Assembly (NCBI GenBank): GCA_029974855.1
Contig: JARKQO010000006.1
Location: 1-6,914 of the forward strand
DNA from: Eubacteriales bacterium
GTDB lineage: Bacteria > Bacillota_A > Clostridia > Christensenellales > Aristaeellaceae
Reading direction: 5' to 3'
Length of the DNA stretch: 6,914 bases
The notes beneath the pieces were generated by a model. The model ran no database searches. It was not told where the DNA came from and saw only the letters and a program-made list of their open reading frames with translations. The translations under genes were made by a program, and so were the position numbers. This document shows, piece after piece, positions 5,132-6,914 of the stretch; position 1 is the first letter of the stretch; every line of letters begins with the position of its first letter.

Positions 5132-6618
5132 AGGAGGAGGTTTTGCGCCTGGACCGGGTCACAGCCCTGGAGCAGGGCGTGACGGAGCTGAACCATTTCA
5201 ACCTGAACATCTTCGCCGGGGAGATCATGGGGCTGATTCCGGTGAACGGCATCGGCCTTGATACGCTGCTGCGCCTGCTGCGGCAAAACCTGCCCCTTCA
5301 CTACGGGTATGTGTACTACCGGGAAAAGCTGGTGAACCACTGGCTGCACCCGGACCACAGCTATAACCGCATCGCTGTCATCGAGGGCCGCAGCGGCCTG
5401 GCGGACGATTTGACCGTGGTGGACAACGTGTTTGTGCTGCGCAAGGGCTTCCAGAAGCGGGTGATCCACCGGGGCCTGCTAAACCGTCTGCTGGAGCCCT
5501 TTTTGCGGGAAATTGACATGGACATTTCCGCCGATACCCGGGCCGGGGATTTGACCACCCTGGAGCGGTTCAGGGTGGAGATCGTCTAGGCCGTGGTGGC
5601 GGGATGCCGGTTGATTATTCTCAACGATGCCGGGACCATCGTCAGCGACGCGGAGCTCAGCAAGCTCCACAGCGTGCTCAGGCACTACGCGGCGGAGGGG
5701 ATTTCCTTTCTCTACATCAGCCGCCATTACGAGGAGGTCCGGGCCCTGTGCAGCCGGGCCGCTTTGATGATCCACGGCCAGATCAGCAAGATCGTCTCCA
5801 CCAAGGACACCACCCCCAGCCAGATCCACTGCTTCAGCGTGGAAAGCTACGAGCGGCTGGTGCTGTCCCAGGGGGGCAGGCCCAGGCCCGACCCCGGCAA
5901 GGTCCCGGCCCTGGAGATCCGCAGCCTGCGCCTGGGCATGATCCAGGGGCTCAGCCTGGCCGTGGGGGTGGGGGAATGCGTGGTGGTACAGGACTTGGAG
6001 AACCACATGTTCCACGATCTCATCGCCGCCCTCACCGGGGGCGGTGTGGCGGAAAGCGGGGAGATTTGGGTGGGGGGAGCGCCCTACCCGGCCAAGGGCA
6101 GCCGGGAGGTGGCGGTGGTGCAGCGGCTGGCCGCCAGAACCATGCTCTTTCCGGAGCTCAGCTATATGGATAATCTCTGCTTCACCATGGACGAGCGGCT
6201 GCCCCGGATCTGGGCCAGCCTCCAGGCCCGCCGGGGGGTGCGGCGGGAATACGAGCCCTGGCTGGGGAAAAACGTGTTCGACCAGCCGGTGGAGGATTTG
6301 ACCTTGCTGCAGAAATACGACCTGATCTACGCCCGGGTGCTGCTGCAGCGGCCCAGGGTGGCCATCTGCGTGCAGCCCTTCATGCAGGCGGACGTGGAGC
6401 AGCGCATGCACATCTGGCAGCTGATTGAAAAGCTGCTGGGCAAGGGGATCGCCGTGGTAATTTTGGCCGTGAACCTGGCGGATACCCTGTCCTTGGCGGA
6501 CCGGCTGGTGCGGATTCAATAGGGCAAGGTGCTGGCCACCTATGACCGGAGCGAATTCGGCTCCTTGCCGGACGACACCCCCTGGCAGTATTTGTGGAAC
6601 AGGGAGGAAGGGCTATAA
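5128..6618 (+). pseudogene. RbsA-like double ABC protein with both ATPase sites degenerate, interrupted by two in-frame TAG codons
   Basis: GTG 5128 to TAA 6616-6618 gives 497 codons, the normal length of RbsA/MglA, with two ABC domains in order. TAG codons at 5587-5589 (codon 154) and 6520-6522 (codon 465) interrupt it; homology runs straight through both (VEIV-stop-AVVAGCRLIILND and DRLVRIQ-stop-GKVLATYDR). Every catalytic motif is altered. In domain 1, Walker A reads GLIPVNGIGLDT (Lys to Leu44, Ser to Asp45), the signature is LTTLE instead of LSGGQ-like, and Walker B is LIILNDAG (Asp to Asn166, Glu to Asp167). In domain 2, Walker A is replaced by DLENHMFHD (about 289-297), the signature is LTLLQ (391-395), and Walker B is AICVQPF (Val415, Gln416 for Asp-Glu). 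So much motif change in an otherwise open, well-aligned frame suggests it was kept as a non-catalytic protein before the nonsense changes. Operon position behind a sensorless kinase suggests a signalling role (inference). It may now be a pseudogene, a sequencing artefact, or read through. Confidence 0.82.
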
Positions 6619-6625
6619 AGCGGAT

Positions 6626-6677
6626 CATGGGAAAGGGGCTGTAGCTTTTTTCGTTTTGCTACGGCCCCTTTCCCATG
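6626..6677 (+). terminator. Strong hairpin between convergent genes, probable terminator
   Basis: A 20-bp stem (arms CATGGGAAAGGGGCTGTAGC at 6626-6645 and GCTACGGCCCCTTTCCCATG at 6658-6677, one U-G pair) closes a 12-base loop TTTTTTCGTTTT. It lies eight bases after the ABC gene's TAA and 13 bases before the convergent RpiR gene's stop. The T-rich stretch is in the loop rather than after the stem, so it is not a textbook intrinsic terminator. Position and stability still make transcript ending or 3'-end protection, perhaps for both strands, the most likely role. Confidence 0.6.
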
Positions 6678-6690
6678 GCCCCAAAACCCT

Positions 6691-6914
6691 TTAATACAGC
6701 TTGGAAGCCACCGCGGCGGCGGTCCGGGCCTTGTTGGCCTCCACGGTCTGCCGGTCGTTTTTCACGATCACCGCATACAGCACATCCAGCACAAACAGCT
6801 GGGCGATTTTGGTGGATAGCGCGCCCCCCTGGAGGGGGCTTTCGTTATGGCCCGAAAGCAGCACGATGTCCGCGTGGTGGGTGATGGGGGATTTGGCATA
6901 GTGGGTGATGCAGA
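6691..6914 (-). CDS. RpiR/MurR-family transcriptional regulator, C-terminal part of SIS domain
   Basis: The minus strand encodes 73 residues up to TAA (complement of 6691-6693); the gene enters from beyond the right edge, so no start codon is in view. The segment reads ITHYAKSPITHHADIVLLSG, then HNESPLQGGALSTKIAQLFV, LDVLYAVIVKN and a helical tail ending ASKLY. This is the pattern of the end of the sugar-isomerase (SIS) domain in RpiR-type regulators: a strand-turn ITxYxKSPLxxxAD, a variable ligand loop, then SRIAQLxxxDxLF and a C-terminal helix. Such proteins bind a sugar phosphate through the SIS domain and DNA through an N-terminal helix-turn-helix (not in the window). It converges on the kinase/ABC operon. 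A sugar-phosphate-responsive role in the same carbohydrate locus is plausible but not shown. Confidence 0.82.
   Translation of the reverse strand, partial: CITHYAKSPITHHADIVLLSGHNESPLQGGALSTKIAQLFVLDVLYAVIVKNDRQTVEANKARTAAAVASKLY

Noticed and set aside
5479..6519. Long minus-strand open frames, for example 1395-2318, 3181-4011, 4016-5035 and 5479-6519
   Set aside because: They lie opposite well-recognised genes in GC-rich DNA, have low-complexity His/Gly/Gln/Leu-rich translations with no recognisable domain, and are expected shadows of plus-strand codon bias.
5587..6522. General reassignment of TAG to a sense codon in this organism
   Set aside because: The permease ends in two closely spaced TAG codons that would otherwise fuse it in frame with the binding protein. 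Other stops in the window are ordinary TGA or TAA, so evidence for reassignment is limited to one gene.
5128..6618. Two or three separate small genes in place of the ABC protein (5128-5589, 5593-6522 and a tail)
   Set aside because: The pieces line up end to end with one RbsA-type protein in a single frame, the breaks fall inside conserved secondary-structure elements, and no ribosome-binding site precedes 5593.
1..6914. CRISPR arrays, tRNA/rRNA genes, insertion sequences or attachment sites
   Set aside because: No regularly spaced repeats, cloverleaf-like stretches, transposase-like frames or terminal repeats were seen on either strand.

Overview
The window is a GC-rich (roughly 60% or more by eye) piece of a bacterial carbohydrate-uptake locus. 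A CUT2-type sugar ABC transporter, an AraC-type (YesN-like) response regulator, a LytS/YesM-type histidine kinase and an RpiR-family regulator together point to a Bacillota/Clostridia-like organism, possibly a gut Clostridia lineage. This assignment is inference from gene content and strong AGGAGG ribosome-binding sites; there is no taxonomic marker gene. The substrate-binding protein has a plain signal peptide ending AMA and no convincing lipobox, which is atypical for a monoderm and leaves the lineage open.

Layout. Positions 1-293 hold the 3' end of a RbsA/MglA-like ATPase with intact catalytic motifs. It is followed by the permease (306-1364) and the secreted sugar-binding protein (1410-2306). 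A strong intrinsic terminator (2339-2384) closes this transporter operon. An extended -10 sigma70/sigmaA-type promoter lies immediately behind it (2383-2412) and drives a second operon on the same strand: response regulator (2479-4068), histidine kinase (4083-5131) and a second, RbsA-sized double ABC protein (5128-6618). A hairpin at 6626-6677 separates this operon from the convergent 3' end of an RpiR/MurR-type SIS-domain regulator (6691-6914, minus strand).

The notable part is the second operon. Its double ABC protein keeps the length and two-domain layout of RbsA, but the Walker A, signature and Walker B motifs of both halves are replaced, so it cannot be a normal ATPase. The kinase translationally coupled to it (GTGA overlap) has two membrane segments and almost no extracellular domain, so it has no obvious sensor of its own. 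A reasonable hypothesis is that the dead ABC protein, possibly together with the CUT2 permease or binding protein, supplies the signal to the kinase, which phosphorylates the YesN-like regulator to control the transporter operon. This arrangement differs from the known SBP-like XylFII/LytS/YesN sensor of Clostridium.

In this copy the kinase carries a one-base frameshift near its start and the ABC gene carries two in-frame TAG codons, while every other gene is intact. The kinase-ABC branch is therefore either freshly decaying, mis-sequenced, or read by some recoding. The tandem TAG stops after the permease, which lie in frame with the next gene, argue against general TAG reassignment.
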